Of a stretch of 64,000 nt of DNA, positions 61,988 to 64,000 are shown piece by piece. Within the stretch, counting starts at the first letter, position 1. Every line of letters starts with the position of its first letter. The DNA lies in NCBI RefSeq assembly GCF_001293685.1, contig NZ_BCAG01000003.1, positions 1,612,001 to 1,676,000 of the forward strand, read 5' to 3'. Source of the DNA: Desulfatitalea tepidiphila. Lineage in GTDB: Bacteria; Desulfobacterota; Desulfobacteria; Desulfobacterales; Desulfosarcinaceae. The notes beneath the pieces are model-generated. The model was given only the letters and a program-made list of their open reading frames with translations. It was not told the DNA's origin and searched no databases. A program made the translations under genes and the position numbers.

Positions 61988-63697
61988 GTGAAACACAAAA
62001 AACGACTGGGTGAGATGCTGGTGGAAGCCGGCCTGATGACCGAAGATCAGCTCAAACAGGCCATCCTCGACCACAAACGCAACAATATGAAACTGGGCCA
62101 GTTCCTGGTGCGCGAAGGCATCGTGGCCGGCGCCCAGATCGCGGACCTGATCTCACGCCAATTGAAAATCCAGAAATACCATCCGGACAATTTTCCCATC
62201 GACATGACGCTGACCGAACTGATTCCCGTGGAACTGGCCCAACGGCTGCAGGCCATCCCATTGTCCAAAACCAACTACCTGCTCACCCTGGCCATGACCG
62301 ATCCCACGGACATCAATGCCCTGGACGCCATCGAGGTTCACACCAACATGGAGGTCGAACCGGTCATCTGCACCTACCAGGAGTGGAACCATCTGCTCGG
62401 CAGCCTCTACGGCACTTACTCGAGCATGGGCGGCGTGCTCGAACACATGGAAGAGATGGAGGTCGAGCGGGTCCAGAACGGCGACCGGGAACGCAGCAGC
62501 GAGGACCTGGAGGTCAAATCCCTGCACGATATGGCCGAAGAGGCCCCGGTGATCCGGCTGGTCAACTCCATTCTTTCGCAGGCGGTCCGCGACGGGGCCA
62601 GCGACGTGCATATCAGCCCGGAAAAGGACCGCGTCCAGGTGCGCTTCCGGGTGGACGGCAAGCTTCACGACGTGCCGGCACCGCCCAAATCCATGCACAT
62701 GCTGATCGTGTCACGCTTCAAAATCCTGGCCAACATGGACATTTCGCTATCCCGCGTGCCCCAGGACGGCCGATTTACCATCCGCATGGACAACAAGGAA
62801 ATCAATATCCGCGCCTCGACCATTCCCACGATCCACGGGGAAAACCTGGTGCTGCGCCTGCTCGACACCAGCAGCGGCGTCTTTTCCCTCGAAGAGCTAG
62901 GCATGAGCGATACCGACATCCAGAAGCTCGAATCCATGATATACAAGCCTTACGGCATGATCCTGAGCACCGGACCGACCGGCAGTGGAAAAAGCACCAC
63001 GCTCTATTCGATTCTCAAACGAATCAACCAGCCCGACATCAACATCATCACCCTTGAAGACCCGGTGGAATACCGGGTGAACAAGATCCGGCAGATCCAA
63101 CTCAACCGCAGGGCAGGCATGACCTTTGCCAGCGGCCTGCGTGCCATCATGCGTCAGGACCCGGATGTCATCATGGTCGGCGAGACGCGCGATGCCGAAA
63201 CGGCCGGCATTTCCGTCCAGGCGGCCCTTACCGGCCACCGGGTGCTCAGCACGGTGCATACCAACGACGCCGCCGGGGCCATCACACGTTTGATGGACAT
63301 GGGGGTGGAACCCTTCCTGGTTTCGTCGGTCATGCTCGTCTCCATCGCCCAGCGCCTGGTGCGCAAGGTGTGCCCCTATTGCAGCAAACCCCAGAAACCG
63401 CCCAAGGAAGCACTGAAATTCTGGGGGATCGACCGCATCCCGGACGCCCACCTGGTCAAGGGCAGCGGCTGCTTCAACTGCATGGACAAGGGCTATAAAG
63501 GACGCACCGGTATCTTTGAAGTCCTGATCATCGATGATATGGTGCAGGACATGATCCTCAAACGTCATTCGGCCCAGGAGATCACCCGCGCCGCCCACCA
63601 GGCCGGACGCCTCAGGACCCTGAAGGAGGACGCCGCCGACAAGGTGGCCCGGGGCATCACGACCCTGGACGAGGCCGCTTCGGCGGTCATGATGTAA
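61988..63697 (+). CDS. MshE/PilB-like assembly ATPase with MshEN domain
   Basis: 569 residues of the GspE/PilB secretion ATPase family. Walker A STGPTGSGKSTTLYSIL, Asp box NIITLEDPVEYRVN, Walker B QDPDVIMVGETRDAETA, His box LTGHRVLSTVHTNDAAGA, and a zinc tetracysteine (CPYC near 460 and CFNC near 495). The N-terminus has two adjacent 24-residue repeats starting RLGEMLVEAG and KLGQFLVREG, matching the MshEN motif that binds c-di-GMP in Vibrio MshE, so pilus extension is probably c-di-GMP-controlled. It is followed by a repeat cluster and the start of an mshG-like gene. Confidence 0.92.
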   Translation: MKHKKRLGEMLVEAGLMTEDQLKQAILDHKRNNMKLGQFLVREGIVAGAQIADLISRQLKIQKYHPDNFPIDMTLTELIPVELAQRLQAIPLSKTNYLLTLAMTDPTDINALDAIEVHTNMEVEPVICTYQEWNHLLGSLYGTYSSMGGVLEHMEEMEVERVQNGDRERSSEDLEVKSLHDMAEEAPVIRLVNSILSQAVRDGASDVHISPEKDRVQVRFRVDGKLHDVPAPPKSMHMLIVSRFKILANMDISLSRVPQDGRFTIRMDNKEINIRASTIPTIHGENLVLRLLDTSSGVFSLEELGMSDTDIQKLESMIYKPYGMILSTGPTGSGKSTTLYSILKRINQPDINIITLEDPVEYRVNKIRQIQLNRRAGMTFASGLRAIMRQDPDVIMVGETRDAETAGISVQAALTGHRVLSTVHTNDAAGAITRLMDMGVEPFLVSSVMLVSIAQRLVRKVCPYCSKPQKPPKEALKFWGIDRIPDAHLVKGSGCFNCMDKGYKGRTGIFEVLIIDDMVQDMILKRHSAQEITRAAHQAGRLRTLKEDAADKVARGITTLDEAASAVMM

Positions 63698-63703
63698 GAA
63701 TAG

Positions 63704-63984
63704 AAGTTTAAAGTGTTAAGTTTAAAGTTTAAAGCTAATGCCATTAATTTAAGGTATATTCCGGGCGGGCGTAAAGCCCGCCCCTACGAGATTCGGGTTG
63801 CACAATTCAGGCCGTTGCCATAACCCGGCGGCGTACGGGCGGGGTTTATCCCCGCCCGTGTGGAAACCAAAACGCCTGTATTACATTCCAAACATTGTAG
63901 GGGCGGGGTTCATCCCCGCCCGTATAAAAACCTGAACGCCCTGAGTGAACGGCACTGAGTTTAAAGTGTTAAGTGGAAATAGCC
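63704..63984. repeat. GC-rich hairpin cluster (family H, one and a half units) with flanking direct repeats
   Basis: A complete double-hairpin unit (63761-63866) plus a further right-half hairpin (about 63895-63932, GGGGCGGGGTTCATCCCCGC core). The block is flanked by short direct repeats, AGTTTAAAGTGTTAAGT at about 63707 and 63958. It sits in the 287-base gap inside the pilus operon, before the mshG-like start. Confidence 0.75.
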
Positions 63985-64000
63985 ATGCCGACCTTTTCCT
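63985..64000 (+). CDS. Start of a probable MshG/PilC/GspF-like gene (cut by window end)
   Basis: Only five codons are visible (MPTFS). Many GspF/PilC proteins begin MPxFxY, and mshG follows mshE in MSHA loci, so this is the expected inner-membrane platform protein. GTGGAAA lies about 6 bases upstream of the ATG. Nothing more can be said from 16 bases. Confidence 0.4.

Noticed and set aside
15864-63932. CRISPR array from the GC hairpin repeats
   Set aside because: The repeats are tens of kilobases apart, unevenly spaced, without spacers, and no cas gene is present.

Overview
The window is a chromosomal segment of a Gram-negative bacterium, most likely a sulfate-reducing Desulfobacterota (Desulfobacteraceae/Desulfosarcinaceae-like). 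This is inferred from the gene mix (PfaC-like synthase next to oleABCD, acetate uptake and activation, MglA-type GTPase, MSHA-type pilus, PilZ proteins) and from the abundant dispersed GC-hairpin repeats; nothing in the window proves the genus. No rRNA, tRNA, CRISPR array or complete transposon was seen.

Layout. 1-6.7 kb (minus strand, visibly more AT-rich): a surface-polysaccharide locus with a flippase, a Wzy/WaaL-type polymerase or ligase, two sulfotransferases, a glycosyltransferase and a heparinase II/III-like protein cut by the window edge, which suggests a sulfated exopolysaccharide. 6.8-8.6 kb: a decayed IS5-type transposase, a small ComEA-like protein and gene-poor DNA. 8.6-20.7 kb (plus): a 2,399-codon PfaC-like synthase (KS, chain-length-factor KS, AT, four FabA-type hot-dog modules) followed in the same direction by oleA, oleB, oleC and oleD. 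By analogy with Shewanella, OleA joins two acyl chains, OleD reduces the beta-keto acid, OleC makes a beta-lactone and OleB decarboxylates it to a cis-olefin; the PfaC-like enzyme probably shapes the acyl supply. It has no ACP or ketoreductase domain, so partners must be encoded elsewhere. This is the most interesting system in the window.

20.8-34.8 kb: a mix of housekeeping and accessory genes: DHH/CBS protein, ACT-domain plus UPF0210 pair, universal stress protein, ABC exporter, YhdH-type oxidoreductase, MalY/PatB-type lyase flanked by two copies of a structured repeat, PflX-like radical SAM protein, cyclophilin, PilZ protein, XPB-like helicase. 34.8-42.6 kb (minus): an acetate module made of a TetR regulator, acetyl-CoA synthetase, an ActP-like symporter, a 28-residue membrane peptide, a zinc-ribbon membrane protein and a sensor-like protein fused to a DEDDh exonuclease. 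43.1-48.2 kb (minus): purC overlapping a ParB-like gene, then a signalling set (PilZ, DUF4388-like/cNMP-binding, MglA-like GTPase, helical-repeat protein). 48.5-55.3 kb (minus): uvrB-uvrC-mdh, ispF and a class III nucleotidyl cyclase. 55.6-64 kb (plus): an MSHA-type pilus operon (mshI-, J-, K-, L-, M-, E-like and the start of an mshG-like gene), with apparent frameshifts in the K-like and L-like genes.

Four repeat families thread the intergenic DNA: a 143-bp MITE-like element (three full copies and one 46-bp TIR-only copy), a related element with different ends, a GC-rich double-hairpin repeat (four sites), and a roughly 275-bp structured element whose stems covary between copies. A fifth, palindromic repeat lies in frame inside the ketosynthase of the PfaC-like gene.
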